DNA of 64,000 nt, taken from positions 42,904,721 to 42,968,720 of the forward strand of contig CM042085.1 of the NCBI GenBank assembly GCA_023512835.1. The letters run 5' to 3'. Of this stretch, positions 11,959-24,133 are shown piece after piece. Numbering within the stretch: position 1 is the stretch's first letter; every line of letters begins with the position of its first letter. The DNA is from Taxillus chinensis. Lineage: Eukaryota; Streptophyta; Magnoliopsida; Santalales; Loranthaceae. The notes beneath the pieces are model-generated. The model was not told the DNA's origin and made no database searches. It saw nothing but the letters and a program-made list of their open reading frames with translations. The position numbers were made by a program, and so were the translations under genes.

Positions 11959-12174
11959 TGTAACGACCCATGAGTGGGTGTTAGTCCCACATTGCTTGGT
12001 GAGGAGAACAAAGTCCGCCTTATAGGAGGGGACGGATACCTCACCTCACAAGGACGCGTTTTGGGCGAGGCCCAAAGACAAAACCGTGCGGAGCAGGCCA
12101 TGAGGGCGAGGCCCAAGACTGGTTGGCCAAAGCGGACAAAATTCTTGTGACGGGTATGGGCTGGGCTATCTCGG
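11959..12174 (+). repeat. TRIM right LTR
   Basis: Same length as the left LTR with one visible substitution, implying a recent insertion. It is followed by TAT and then the TG of element E. Confidence 0.88.
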
Positions 12175-13603
12175 TATTGTCACGCCCCAATTTCCTTCCA
12201 CTTGGAAATGAGTAGTGACTGCCCATGCCCGCACCCGAAGGGACAAGGGGTTGGTGCAAGCACCTTAAAAGGACTTCTAGCACGGGTGCTGTCCCAAACC
12301 TGCACAATCAGGCTAAAATGCCAAGGGGCATGCTCCTGCTCCCAAACCATGCACACAAACACAAATTGAATAACAACATCTCATTTTATTTCATTTCAAA
12401 GACTAAATGTTTATTACAACCCAGTCGGGAAAAACCCCTATGAAGCCAGGTGTACTGTTACAAATAAAACCAAACCAAATTCTAGAACATAAAACCAAAG
12501 TACAACAAAGGAAATAGCATAAAACTCCCAGCCCCAGGGGCCTAGCTCCTCGCCCTTCACCTACCGCCTACTAAACCCCGCAAAAGAACGGTTTATAGGA
12601 GGGGTGAGCAAACCATAGCTCGCAGGGGATCCGGTCTCCCCGGACCCGTCCCGCTCTACAACATGCATGATATGTGTATGCTTGTGCTCGTGTCGTGCCT
12701 AAGGCTACGACGAGAAACATCACCCAAGAAACACTCTTTACCTGAGCCCGCACCGGAGGGCAGAGGACACCCCGCCACCACGGCGACATGACATACCACA
12801 TCCAGGCGAATGTTGCATGGACACCAATGCAACATTTTCCACCCGAGTCGATATGGTCAACCACCTCCTCGGGCGCCATACCTACCCTCATGAATGGGTG
12901 TAGACTTAGCCCACCGTCGTGAGTGCTACACCGAGACTCGGGACCACGTCCTGGCCAAATCTCAAAGGGGTCCAGTATTGTGCCTGGCCCATATCTCACT
13001 CAATCTCAAACAGATCAACGGAACGAGATAGCATTACATCTCAACATGTAAACTCAAGACAAAGATTTACACTTTATCTCGAAGGACCAACATGGTCGAT
13101 ACAAGCCACACACCTCGGCCTCATAGGCTTAAAATCAAATACAAATCAAACACAAGACACACCGTCATGTAGGTATATCATCAGACACCCATATATAAGA
13201 TCTCACAGGCATTATATCAAATACATAGTGTGCAGGCCTCACAGACATTTCATCAAACACATGGTGGGCATAAACAAACCCAGAAAATCCTCAGGCCAAA
13301 TTCAACATCAAAATCAACAGAACATGCCACTGAAGGCCAACATCCATATAGGAGATCACACCTATATGGATTTACATATATATATATATATAGGTGAATA
13401 TCCTAAAACAGAGGAGAGTTAGGAAGAACATGAATCCCTACCTCAGACTTTTGTCCTAACCTCCACGCTAGACAGCTCCCAACGACACGAACCACCACGG
13501 CAACTGCCTGGAGATCCCCTCTCTCTCTCTCTCTCTCCCTCTCTCTAGCAGCAGCTGTAGCAAAGAAGAACACAAGAACCCTAAACTCAAACTCAAGCCC
13601 TCA

Positions 13604-13680
13604 TTATATAGACACTACCCACATCAAAACGACGTAGTTTTGATTAAGTAAACCCATGATCAAAACGACGTAGTTTTGAT
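13604..13680 (-). promoter_or_regulatory. Element E LTR promoter core: two ACGT palindromes and TATA box
   Basis: Arms ATCAAAAC and GTTTTGAT surround GACGTA at 13623-13644 and again at 13659-13680. A minus-strand CTATATAA box lies just downstream at 13604-13611. The same block is at 20964-21040 in the other LTR and, with one core changed, at 27658-27734 in F. ACGT cores are typical bZIP-binding sequence; function here is inferred from position. Confidence 0.6.
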
Positions 13681-13809
13681 CACACAAGTTAGCACCTTTC
13701 CGCACCCATATAGGCCAAAATACTCAAAATTTCAACATGGTCCTTTGGAGAAAGTTCATTAGAATGTCAAAACCAAGGGGACTATGCAAAAATATGGCTG
13801 CACGCCAAT

Positions 13810-13839
13810 TTGCACGTGAATTCCCCAATTCACGTGCAA
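13810..13839 (-). promoter_or_regulatory. Perfect 13-bp inverted repeat with CACGTG G-boxes in the E LTR
   Basis: Arm TTGCACGTGAATT, spacer CCCC, then the exact reverse complement of the arm. A second, imperfect CACGTGA/TCACGTG pair lies at 13911-13942. The same palindrome is in the right LTR near 21170-21199. F keeps the palindrome with a different arm sequence. Confidence 0.6.
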
Positions 13840-14113
13840 CTCCATATGCACTCCAAATGCGCTCAAACTTCACCCCTAGCCTCCTTGCATCATTTAGAAG
13901 ACAACCACACTTGCACGTGAATTGGACCCATATCACGTGCACCTCACATACACGTCCGTTTGGCCTGAAACTTCTATGGTAGATAGAGGACATCATGCTA
14001 AGCATCTTTCCTTTTGCACGTGAATTCATTTGAGCCCATTAACTAGGTCAAAACCTAGAAAAACTCTACTCAGAAGGCAAAACTGTGACTAACTCAAGGT
14101 ACGGGTCCTTACA

Positions 14114-14131
14114 TCCTCTCCCCCTTAAGAC
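14114..14131 (-). other. Element E polypurine tract
   Basis: Minus-strand AAGGGGGAGAGGA directly precedes the LTR start TGTAAGG. Confidence 0.88.
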
Positions 14132-14328
14132 TTTTCGTCCTCGAAAAGAAAAGGTGGAATGAAAGAAAACAATCACAACCAAAGCATAGGCCTCTAACAC
14201 CCTCTAGCACAAATTAATACACAACAAATCACAAATTATTTCACACATTTATACACTCCACATGGTCATAACTAGTTGGGCAAGTACCTGATTATGTTGA
14301 AGTTTGATGCTTGCCCTCCTCCCCTCCT

Positions 14329-15608
14329 TCAGAGTTGTTCGTCCTCGAACAGATCAGGATAATGAGCACGCATCTCAGTCTCACGTTCCCAGGTCTCTTC
14401 CTCCAGCCCTCGGTGTTGCCACAACACCCGAACCAACGGAATAGTTTTACCTCGCAGCTGCTTCTCGCGCCTATCTACAATACGGATGGGTGCCTCGACA
14501 ACAGACACATCCTCTCCAAGATCCAGGGTACCCCAATCTAGCACGTGTGTGGGATGTGGATAATATTTCTCAATCGGGATACATGGAAAACATTATGAAC
14601 TCGCTCAAACTAGGTGGTAACGCCAACCTATAAGCAACAGGTCCAACTCTTGCTCAAGATCTCGAACGGTCCAATGTACCGAGGGGACAACTTGGACCCA
14701 GTCCCAAATCTCTTATGCCCTCTCCGTGGAGAAACACGAAGGAATACGTGGTCTCCCACCAAAAACTCCAACGGTCGGCGTTGGCGATCCGCATAAGACT
14801 TCGTCTGCTCCGAGCTGTAAGAAGGCGTTGCCGAATCAGTGAACTTTTGCCGTAGCCTCCTGGACCAATTGAGGTCCTAACATAGCTGCCTCTCCGCCTT
14901 CGCCCAACAAAATGGAGACCGACATGGTCGGCCATACAATGCCTCAAACGGGGCCATCCCAATCAAAGACGGGTAACCGTTATTATAGGCAAACTCCACC
15001 GAGAGGAAGGTGGGAAGCCCATGATCCTCCAAAATCAAGTACACAAGCCCTCAACAAGTCTTCCAATGTTTGAATGGTCCTCTCGGACTGACCATCGGTC
15101 TCAGGATGGAATGCGGTACTCAAATTAAGTCGGGTTCCTAATGCTTCCTGCAGACCTCCCCAAAACCGGGATGTAAACCGCGCATCCCTGTCCGAAATAA
15201 TAGACAAGGGAACTTCGTGCAAGCGGACAATCTCATCAACATACAACTGGCTTAACGTGCCGATAGAGTCGCGCTCTTGAATTGCCAAGAAATGGGCTGA
15301 TTTAGTTAAGCGGTCCACTATGACCCAGATCATGTCCTTCCTCCCAGAAGTGGTAGGAAGTCCCGTCACGAAGTCCATGGTAATATGCTCCCACTTCCAC
15401 TCAGCTACGGGTAAAGGCTGCAATTGACCAGCGGGTCGTTGGTGTTCGCCTTCACTTGCCGACAGGTAAGGCACCTGGAAACAAACTCGCTACACTCCGT
15501 TTCAGCCCCGGCCACCAGGAACTGTGCGCGAACGGCATGATACATCTTAGTTCCTCCTGGATGTACGGCCAAACGGGAATGATGAAATTCCCTCGAAGAC
15601 ATCCTCAC
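14329..15608 (-). pseudogene. Element E integrase and chromodomain
   Basis: The zinc-binding region HHSRLAVHPGGTKMYH...CLTCRQ lies around 15470-15608. The core is [20 protein letters not shown] and [13 protein letters not shown], so the Asp, Asp and Glu are all present. The chromodomain ends VLWQHRGLEEETWERE ... PDLFEDEQL at 14329. The stretch splits into three or four frames (near 15470, 14985 and 14560), so no intact protein is possible as read. Motifs are otherwise well preserved. Confidence 0.88.
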
Positions 15609-15767
15609 GCAAGGGAGGTGGTACTATCGACGCCCCCGAAATTTCAGCTCATGCTCAACTCCTTCGTCCGGTCCCTCGACGGCTCTCCGGCCTCTATCTG
15701 GGCCCGGATCACCTCACGATCCACGTCGCCTAACGTCCCTCACGGACACGCTGATACAACTCTGGTA

Positions 15768-17110
15768 TCACGGTGAGAGGACACAGGATAGCTCCCTCAT
15801 CGCTGAAAGCAGGTTGCACCTGAGCACCGCCAACCGCTCCATCATTTTCCATTCTCTCATGGAAACCTCGGCTTTCCCTTTTCTACTTAGCGCGTCGGCT
15901 ACTAAATTTCCCTTCCCAGGCGTGTAGGAGAGCGTGAAGTCAAACATTTGCAGGTACTCTACCCACCTCCGTTGTCGCAAATTTAGGTCTCTCTGGGTGA
16001 AGATATACTATAGGCTTTTGTGGTCAGTATATACCACAAATTTCTCTCCCAACAGGTAATGTCGCCAAGACTTCAGGGCAAAAATAATTGCTGCTAACTC
16101 CAGGTCGTGTGTTGGGTAGTTTTGCTCATGGGACTTCACTGTCGCAAGCCATATGCTATGACTTGGCGCTCTTGCATCAGAACACACCCCGTCCAACGCG
16201 AGACGCATCACAATACACCTCGAATGGCACTCCCTCCTGCGGTAGACTCAACACCGGTGCAGTAGTCAGGCGAGTCTTCAACTCCTCGAATGCCTGCTGG
16301 CACTTGTCCGTCCACTCGAATTTGGCTCCCTTCCGTGTAAGAGCTGTCATGGGTGCCGCCAACCGAGAAAACCCTTCCACAAAATGCCGGTAATACCCCG
16401 CGACCCAAGAAACTCCGGATCTCAAAAACATTTGTGGGCCTCTTCCAAGATGCTACGGACTCAATCTTGGTTGGGTCCACTCTAACTCCTTCGGCAGATA
16501 CTACATGCCCAAGAAAATGCACCTCTCGCATCCAGAAGTCACACTTGCTAAATTTAGCATACAAGTGATGATCTCGTAGTGCCTGCAGCACCACGGCCAA
16601 GTGCTCCTCATGCTCAGCTTGGGTTTTGGAGTACACAAGGATGTCGTCAATAAATACCACCACGAAGGAATCCAGGTATGGGGCAAATACCTAATTCATT
16701 AGATGCATGAACACAAGAAGGGCGTTCGTGAGCCCAAAAGGCATCACTAACCATTCATATTGTCCGTATCTGCACCTAAATGCCGTCTTAGGGATGTCTT
16801 CGCTCCTGACCCTCAATTGATGATATCCCGAACGCAGATCGATTTTTGAGAACCACCGTGCTCCACTCAGCTGGTCGAATAAGTCATCAATCCGCGGCAA
16901 AGGGTACTTGTTCTTTACCGTTACTTGATTCAGCTTCCGATAATCAATGCAAAGTCGCAACGAACCATCTGCCTTCTTAGCAAACAAGACCGGTGCACCC
17001 CAAGGTGAGGTACTAGGACGGATAAAACCTTTATCTCCCGGTTCCTTTATCTCGCTTCTAAAGCTCCCGCAACTCAGCAGGTCCCATCCGGTATGCTACT
17101 TGTGAGATGG
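15768..17110 (-). pseudogene. Element E reverse transcriptase and RNase H
   Basis: RT begins near 17110 and continues through [54 protein letters not shown] (catalytic Asp pair kept) and [11 protein letters not shown]. RNase H follows: [39 protein letters not shown] and VADALSRKGK. A TAG after LMN near 16691 and shifts near 16400, 16210 and 16010 break it. The key RT residues survive, unlike in A and B. Confidence 0.9.
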
Positions 17111-19109
17111 GTCCCACCCCTGGCAACAGATTCAATCGTGAACTCGATACTTCGTGTGGAGGCAACTCCAACAACTCCCCAGGAAAGACATCCCGGAAAT
17201 TCTCGACAACATCCTGGCCACACCCTTTTTTCTAAGTTACCTTCCTCCTCAAAGGTTAGGGTGGCAAGCCTATGGGTAATATTGCCCCATAGCTCTCTCG
17301 TCGGTCCAGCTCTCCCCAAAGCATTCCTATCCCATTCACCCACTAGGGTGCAGGAAGATCCTGTGGGTGTAGTAAATGATACTGTCGCCTATAGCAGATC
17401 AATCTTAGCCTGGAAAGGCCATCAACCAGTCCATCCCCGGAATCAAACTAAAAGTCCTCATGGGCATTACGTACAAATCAAATGAGAGGTCAACCTCTCC
17501 TATCGTAAGCGCACACTCTCGACACATTTGGTGGATCAACTCCACACCTCCCATTGGGGACTCGACCCTCGAGGTCTATCGGCCTCCACACAATCAAGTC
17601 CAAGGCTCTCCACCAAGGACTTAGCAATTAGGGAACACGAAGCTCCGGTATCAAACAATGCAAGAACAACGGTGCGAGATATTAGAATAGTACCTCGAAC
17701 CACCAAAGGTCCAGCTCCACCTTCCTCGGAGGGTGATGGTAATTCCTCCATTTCACTGGTGCCGAGGTAAGCGTGAACACTCGCCTTGGCTTGCCCCACC
17801 GCTAGCCTCACTTGCCTTCCCTTTTGCTCCTGCCTGGCATCCACCGGGACGCCCCTCCGATCCTCCTTGTGGTTGCCTCTCCCCCTGTGGCCTAGTGTGA
17901 CTGGAACCAGCTGACCGGCTTGCCACGAATGTGCCGGCTTAGGGGCTGGGCCCGAAATTGGGTTCCACCCCTGCTCCCTTGTGCTAAGCTTCCAGCTCCC
18001 CGGCTGTTCCCCTTGCCGAAACACACCTTGCTGATGTATCCCACCTTCCCACGGCTATGACACGTCAAGTGCCGCTTGGGGCACTCACGTTTGACGTGCC
18101 CCCGACAGCCACAACGGGTACACCCGCTTGGGAAGTTCCCAGGCAAGACTCCCCTGTCCTCCAAAGTAACGGGATCCGGGTGGAGCCATTGAAGCTTGGC
18201 CCCCATCCTTGGGAAAAGTCCCACTCCCGGGCTCAACCTTCGCCTCTTGGTTTCACCGTGCTTGTCGCGCGCGCTCGCCCCATCCGCTCCTGGTGAGCCT
18301 GTCTTCCCTCCTCTAATCCTCTCTCAACAATCTTGGCGGTGTCCACGACTTCAAAGATAGGTCTTCGGTCGCGAAGATCTCCACCCTTTGCTTCAGGGCA
18401 GGTTTGAGACCCATGGTAAACTTATGGGCCTTCAGGTCCTCCCTTGATATTGCTTCTGGAGCAAACCAACTCAGCCCCCGGAAATCTCGCTCATACTCGC
18501 TATCGAGCGCGATCCCCGCTTCAGCCGCCGAACTCCTCCCGCTTCGCCACCGCAATGACTCTGGAAAGAACTCCTCATGGAACAGTGGAGGAACTCATTC
18601 CAGGCCATGGTCTCCATGTCCCGGCTTCCTGAGATGCTAAGCCACCACTCCAAGGCTTCCTCCTCCAACCGTCGGACTGCTAGTCTCACTTTGTCTTCCT
18701 CCCGGGGTCAAAGAAAGGAGAACACATGCTCGATCCGCCGCAGCCGGTGCTCGCTCCCTAGAGGTTCGGCTCCTCCCTTGAACCTTGGTGGATGTTCCTT
18801 TCGGAACTGCGTCAACACGTCTCCCTCTTCCCGCCTCACCGGCACTTCCCGCTACACGGAGGTTCCGCCTCACGGGGTGGAGGGGGGGCACGCCTGTCGT
18901 GCCATCATCTCCTGACGCACCTCGTTTAAGATCTCTCCCCTGAGGTCCTCACGCATGCCTTGCACGTTCTCACTTAGGGCCCGGACTTGGGCCATGATCC
19001 GCTCCAGGGGATCATCGCCCTCTACACGCTGTCCTCTTCCCTCTCTAGCACGGGCAGAAGATTCATCTTCTACAGCTGGAGTAGCTCGGGTTACTCTCCT
19101 AGGAGGCAT
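17111..19109 (-). pseudogene. Element E gag and protease
   Basis: Gag starts at ATG 19109 (MPPRRVTRATPAVEDES). The core around 18690-18350 includes RRLEEEALEWWLS and LKAHKFTMGLKPALKQR. The zinc knuckle CTRCGCRGHVKREC is complete; a second Cys/His cluster is degenerate. The aspartic protease motif LFDTGASCSLIAKS lies in the 17536-18024 stretch, preceded by PLVVRGTILIS as in A. At least four frame changes break the gene. The end toward 17111 is the PR-RT linker. Confidence 0.85.
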
Positions 19110-19521
19110 AGTCTACATAATTTAAACCAAACTAGGATCAGCTTCTCTCAAGCTCTACACACCCTCATCCCCATGGGCCATGAGGTACTCAAGCAACATT
19201 TTACATTTGAACACACAGGTAAATCACGAAGCACACAAGCCAGAATTCATAGCAAGAAGTCTCACAAAAAATCACCGAATTTCACAAAGAACAAAATTTT
19301 GTTTTTAGCAACAAGTTTCAAAGAACATAGCATGTCCAATCACAATACTCATACTGAAATTAAACTAGTGCCCTAATGCCAATGCATGTATGCACCCTCA
19401 ACCCAAATGCAAATGCCCTACTCCTTGGTCTAACTACTCCTGTGTCCTATACTGCCTCCCAAGAGTCTCAGAAGCAGCCAGGCCTCCCCACTATCCTAGG
19501 TCCTCCAGACCATGAACTATC
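19110..19521 (-). other. Element E untranslated leader
   Basis: Sequence between primer site and gag start; I see no conserved ORF or repeat. Confidence 0.6.
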
Positions 19522-19533
19522 GCTCTGATACCA
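19522..19533 (-). other. Element E primer binding site, initiator tRNA-Met type
   Basis: Minus-strand TGGTATCAGAGC, three bases from the LTR end. Confidence 0.92.
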
Positions 19534-19536
19534 TAT

Positions 19537-21473
19537 TGTCACGCCCCAATTTCCTTCCACTTGGAAATGAGTAGTGACTGCCCATGCCCGCACCCGAAGG
19601 GACAAGGGGTTGGTGCAAGCACCTTAAAAGGACTTCTAGCACGGGTGCTGTCCCAAACCCGCACAATCAAGGCTAAAATGCCAAGGGGCATGCTCCTGCT
19701 CCCAAACCATGCACACAAACACAAATTGAATAACAACATCTCATTTTATTTCATTTCAAAGACTAAATGTTTATTACAACCCGCCGGGGAAAAACCCCTA
19801 TGAAGCCAGGTGTCTTGTTACAAATAAAACCAAACCAAATTCCAGAACATAAAACCAAAGTACAACAAAGGAAATAGCATAAAACTCCCACCCCAGGGGC
19901 CTAGCTCCTCGGCCTTCACCTACCGCCTACTAAACCCTGCAAAAGAACGGTTTATAGGAGGGGTGAGCAAACCATAGCTCGGTAGGGATCCGGTCTCCCC
20001 GGACCCGTCCCGCTCTACAACATGCATGATATGTGTATGCTTGTGCTCGTGTCGTGCCTAAGGCTACGGCAGCAAAAACATCACCCAGTAAACACTCTTT
20101 ACCTGAGCCCGCACCGGAGGGCAGAGGACACCCCGCCACCACGGCGACATGACATACCACATCCAGGCGAATGTTGCATGGACACCAATGCAACATTTTC
20201 CACCCGAGTCGATATGGTCAACCACCTCCTCGGGCGCCATACCTACCCTCATGAATGGGTGTAGACTTAGCCCACCGTCGTGAGTGCTACACCGAGACTC
20301 AGGACCACGTCCTGGCCAAATCTCAAAGGGGTCCAGCTATTGTGCCTGGCCCATATCTCACTCAATCTCAAACAGATCAACAAAACAAAGATAGCATTAC
20401 ATCTCAACATGTAAACTCAAGACACGATTTACACTTTATCTCGAAGGACCAACATGGTCGATACAAGCCACACACCTCGGCCTCATAGGCTTAAAATCAA
20501 ATACAAATCAAACACAGACACACCCATATGTAGGTATATCATCGGACACCCATATATAAGATCTCACAGGCATTATATCAAATACATAGTGTGCGGGCCT
20601 CACGGACATTTCATCAAACACATGGTGGGCATAAACAAACCCAGGAAAATCCTCAGGCCAAATTCAACATCAAAATCAACGAACATGCCACTGAAGGCCA
20701 ACATCCATATAGGAGATCACACCTATATGGATTTACATATATATATATATATATATGGTGAATATCCTAAAACAGAGGAGAGTTAGGAAGAACATGAATC
20801 CCTACCTCAGACTTTTGTCCTAACCTCCACGCTAGACAGCTCCCAACGACACGAACCACCACGGCAACTGCCCGGAGATCCCCTCTCTCTCTCTCTCCCT
20901 CTCTCTAGCAACAGCTGCAGCAAAGAAGAACACAAGAACCCTAAACTCAAACTCAAGCCCTCATTATATAGACACTACCCACATCAAAACGACGTAGTTT
21001 TGATTAAGTAAACCCAGGATCAAAACGACGTAGTTTTGATCACACAAGTTAGCACCTTTCCGCACCCATATAGGCCAAAATACTCAGAATTTCAACATGG
21101 TCCTTTGGAGAAAGTTCATTAGAATGTCAAAACCAAGGGGACCATGCAAAAATATGGCTGCACGCCAATTTGCACGTGAATTCCCCAATTCACGTGCAAC
21201 TCCATATGCACTCCAAATGCGCTCAAACTTCACCCCTAGTCTCCTTGCATCATTTAGAAGACAACCACACTTGCACGTGAATTGGACCCATATCACGTGC
21301 ACCTCACATACACGTCCGTTTGGCCTGAAACTTCTGTGGTAGATAGAGGACATCATTCTAAGCATCTTTCCTTTTGCACATGAATTCATTTGAGCCCATT
21401 CACTAGGTCAAAACCTAGAAAAACTCTACTTAGAAGGCAAAACTGTGACTAACTCAAGGTACGGGTCCTTACA
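19537..21473 (-). repeat. Element E 5' LTR (1,937 bp)
   Basis: Nearly identical to 12178-14113, with scattered single-base differences and small indels. The promoter block (20964-21040), G-box palindrome and CT/TA microsatellites are all present. It is followed by TGGAT (21474-21478), matching the sequence left of the TRIM. Confidence 0.93.
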
Positions 21474-23228
21474 TGGATGCTCCATCAAACCACATAGTCC
21501 ATATGTCTGATATTTCAAGGATGTTGATATGGTCGTCAGGAAAGCCTATAGTCATAGGCTCGTAGTCTTCTAGCACTCTATCTGCCAAGTAATTAGTTAT
21601 TGTACTTCCTTTTATGGCTTTTTGAGGCACGTAGATGATATCATACTCTGACAGGATCAGCTGCCATTTGGAAATTCTTCCAGAAATGGATGGTTTTGCT
21701 AAGAGATATTTGAGCGGATCATGCCTCGAAATTAGCCATGTAGTATGATAAAGAGTGTACTGCCTCAATCTTCTTGTTATCCAAATAAGGGCACAACATG
21801 TCTTTTCCAATGGTGTATAGTTCGTTTCATTAATCGTGAACTTCTTGCTGAGATAACAAATGGCCTACTCCTTTTTGCCTGTAGAATCATGTTGCCTTAA
21901 GACACAACCCATTGAGGACTCCTGAATAGTCATGTATAAGATCAGAGGTCTATCTGGCACTGGTGGGACCAAAACAGGTGGATTAGAAAGATATTGTTTG
22001 ATCCTATCAAAAGCTTCTTGACACTTGTCATTCCAAATTTCTGGATTATTTTTCCATAAAGTCTTGAAAATGGGTTCACATGTGGCTGTCAACTGTGAAA
22101 TGAATTGGGCAATGTAATTCAACCGCCCAAGGAATCCTCTGGCCTCCTTGATAGTTCATGGTAGGGGCATCTCCTGGATAGCTTGAACTTTATTTGGATC
22201 AATTTCCACTCCTTTTTGGCTCACAAGGAAGCCCAACAGTTTTCCCGACATGGCTCCAAAAGTGCATTTTTCGGGGTTCAATTTAAGTTGATATTTTCGT
22301 AGCTTGTTAAAAATCTTACGGAGTACTTCAATGTGATCTTCAGTGCTTCATGATTTGGCTATCATATCGTTTACATAGACTTCGATTTCTTTATGCATCA
22401 TATCATAGAATAGGCTCACCATAGCTTGCTGATAGGTTGCCCCCGCATTCTTCAGACCAAAAGGCATCACTTTATAACAGAATGTGCCCCAAAGTGTCGT
22501 AAACGTGGCCCTCTCCTTGTGTTTGGGAGCCATACAAATCTGATTGTAACCCGAAAAGCCATCCATGAATGAGAATAGGGCATGTTTTGCTGTGTTATCC
22601 ACTAGGGTATCAATATGAGGAAGTGGGAAGTTATCTTTTGGGATGGCCCAATAAAAATCTTGATAATCGACACACATGCGGACCTTGCCTCCTTTCTTCG
22701 GTATTGGTACAACGTTGGCCACCCATTCCGGATAGTGGGAGACACTTAGGAAACCTACATCCCATTGCTTTTTGACTTCTTCTTTAATCTTCAATAGCAT
22801 TTTTGGTCTCATTCTTCGCAATTTCTGATGTACTGGCTTGCACTCTGGCTTCATTGGTATGTGATGTTGCACTATATCTGTGTCTAATCCCGGCATATCT
22901 TGATATGACCACGCAAAAACATCTATGTAGCTTCTTAACAGCTTAATTAATTGCTTTTTGATGTCAGCAGCTATTAAGGACCCTACTCTCAATTCTTTTG
23001 GTTCGGCTGCCGTCCCCAAATTCACTGTTTCTAGTGGGTCTTCACTCGAAATGGATACGTGATCGTCCTTTTCCAGTAGTCGTATGATCTCTCACGGTAG
23101 TTCGGGTGTATCCGCTACCTCATTCTCATCAGCTTTAAACACTGGTTGCTCCCAGTTTGGACTTTGGTCAAACCTTAGGCATCTCGTTTCACTTTTGTAT
23201 ACTATGCTTTCATTGACATTGTGATACC
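21474..23228 (-). pseudogene. Element B (Tat/Ogre-type Ty3) reverse transcriptase and first RNase H
   Basis: The minus-strand reading shows FAWSYQDMPGLD, VRMCVDYQDF, FPLPHIDTLVD, FMDGFSGYNQI, MPFGLKNAGATYQQAM and VYVNDMIAKS. The YVDD catalytic motif is YVND (GAC to AAC), which should inactivate RT. RNase H follows (GFLGRLNYIAQFI, then ISRHDPLKYLL) up to WTMWFDGAS, where the TRIM and E interrupt the second RNase H. Stops are TGA near 22346 and 22153 and TAG near 21864. Family assignment rests on these motifs plus the second RNase H at 11290-11669. Confidence 0.87.
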
Positions 23229-23456
23229 TGCTTATAAGAGAATGACAAGTTGGTAACTAAATATGATATGTGCATGTCATGAATGGAATGCACCGTGAAA
23301 GATTTGAAAAAAGTACATTTTATTGAAAAGCTTTGAATAAAAAACAAATGTTCACAGCTTCAAAAGACATTGAACTAGAATACAATAAATCCCAGTGACC
23401 CCTTAAGCATTACATTATGGGGAGGTCCATGCTGGTCCAATTGTTCAATGGTTAAC
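23229..23456 (-). other. Element B gap between protease linker and RT; possible Ogre/Tat-type intron
   Basis: Protein similarity to Tat polyproteins stops at VVREDPS (23452) and resumes at YHNVNESIVYKSE (about 23228). The ~230 bp between is AT-rich and non-coding. A GTTAAC lies at the upstream edge and TTATAAGCAG at the downstream edge. Ogre/Tat elements are known to have an intron about here. The exact splice sites do not give a clean frame join, so this is tentative. Confidence 0.35.
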
Positions 23457-24133
23457 TAGGATCCTCTCGCACCACTAGAATCATCTCACCCAACACCTGG
23501 TCGTCTGCATTCAATGCGACTACAAACTCAGTCTCGGGCTTAGGTTTGCTCTTGTGGATAAACCCTCCACTCTGGAATGTAACATGTAAGGGGGGAAAGC
23601 TCCTCCTTTCTTCTTGTATTGACCTTTTCTGCAACCTTGCCATTCTGACTTCTTTCTTTTTGATAGCTTTCCTCCGTCTGTCGGATCTTGTAGGTATGTA
23701 GCCCAACCAAAATTTCTCTGTATTTTCTCGAATGGTCAATGGTTTCTGAATTCCATGAGCTTTCGGGCCTAATCCTTGCCCTGGTTTGTACCCTTGTTTG
23801 ATCTGGTGTCTACAACCATTCTTACCGCCTTTGAAAAATGATAATTCGGGGCAGAGGCGACATTCACCATCTTAAAAGCCCGATAGGAGCATTCTGGTAT
23901 ATCTTCATTGTTTTCAATATAAGGAACCGATGCTGGCTTGGTGACAAGTAAACTTGTTTCGCCGTAGATGCAAATAAGTTGGTCCCCCATGACAAATTTC
24001 ATCTTTTGGTGGAGGCTTGACGTCACTGCTCCTGCCATGTGGATCCAAGGTCTTCCCAACAAACAGCTATAATAGGGCGTAATGTCCATCACCTGGAATT
24101 CCACCGTAAAGGTAGCTGGTCCAATCAGTAGTG
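23457..24133 (-). pseudogene. Element B protease C-terminal part and PR-RT linker
   Basis: PLLIGPATFTVEFQVMDI, CLLGRPWIHMAGAV and SLHQKMKFV are the C-terminal half of a Tat-type aspartic protease. The linker (LGYIPTRSDRRRKAIKK, FRSxGFIH-like) follows with one frame change near 23760. The N-terminal half of the protease and all of gag are missing: upstream of 24134 the sequence is copia LTR. An ORF running through the junction has a false N-terminus made of that LTR. Confidence 0.82.

Larger units (their letters stand above)
11670..12174 (+). mobile_element. TRIM element (505 bp) with two 216-bp LTRs
   Basis: Two direct repeats of 216 bp (11670-11885, 11959-12174), both starting TGTAACGACCC and ending TATCTCGG, differ at one base that I can see. 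Between them are only 73 bp: a primer site (11886-11898), a short spacer and a polypurine tract (11945-11958). This is the terminal-repeat-in-miniature plan, a non-coding LTR retrotransposon mobilised in trans. It is plus strand, opposite to its host B. The left duplication TGGAT is at 11665-11669; the right side reads TAT and then element E, which is itself followed by TGGAT at 21474-21478. Confidence 0.88.
12178..14113 (-). repeat. Element E 3' LTR (1,936 bp)
   Basis: Edges are TGTCACGCCCC on the left and CCTTACA on the right (minus-strand start TGTAAGGACCC). It contains, in minus-strand order, a G-box palindrome (13810-13839), two AAAACGACGT palindromes (13659-13680, 13623-13644), a TATATAA box (13604-13611), a CT microsatellite (13516-13548) and a TA microsatellite (13375-13392). 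Confidence 0.93.
12178..21473 (-). mobile_element. Element E: Tekay/Del-type chromovirus, structurally complete (9.3 kb)
   Basis: It has both LTRs (12178-14113 and 19537-21473), primer site, gag, protease, RT, RNase H, integrase, chromodomain and polypurine tract in the canonical minus-strand order. LTR identity looks like about 97-98% by eye. It inserted at the right target duplication of the TRIM: TGGAT follows E at 21474-21478. It is related to A and F: same LTR terminal sequence TGTCACGCC, same gag start, same chromodomain end. Coding frames carry numerous shifts. Confidence 0.92.

Noticed and set aside
13510..13550. CT and TA microsatellites in E (also near 20750 and 20885) as features of interest
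   Set aside because: Ordinary simple repeats present in both LTR copies with small length differences.
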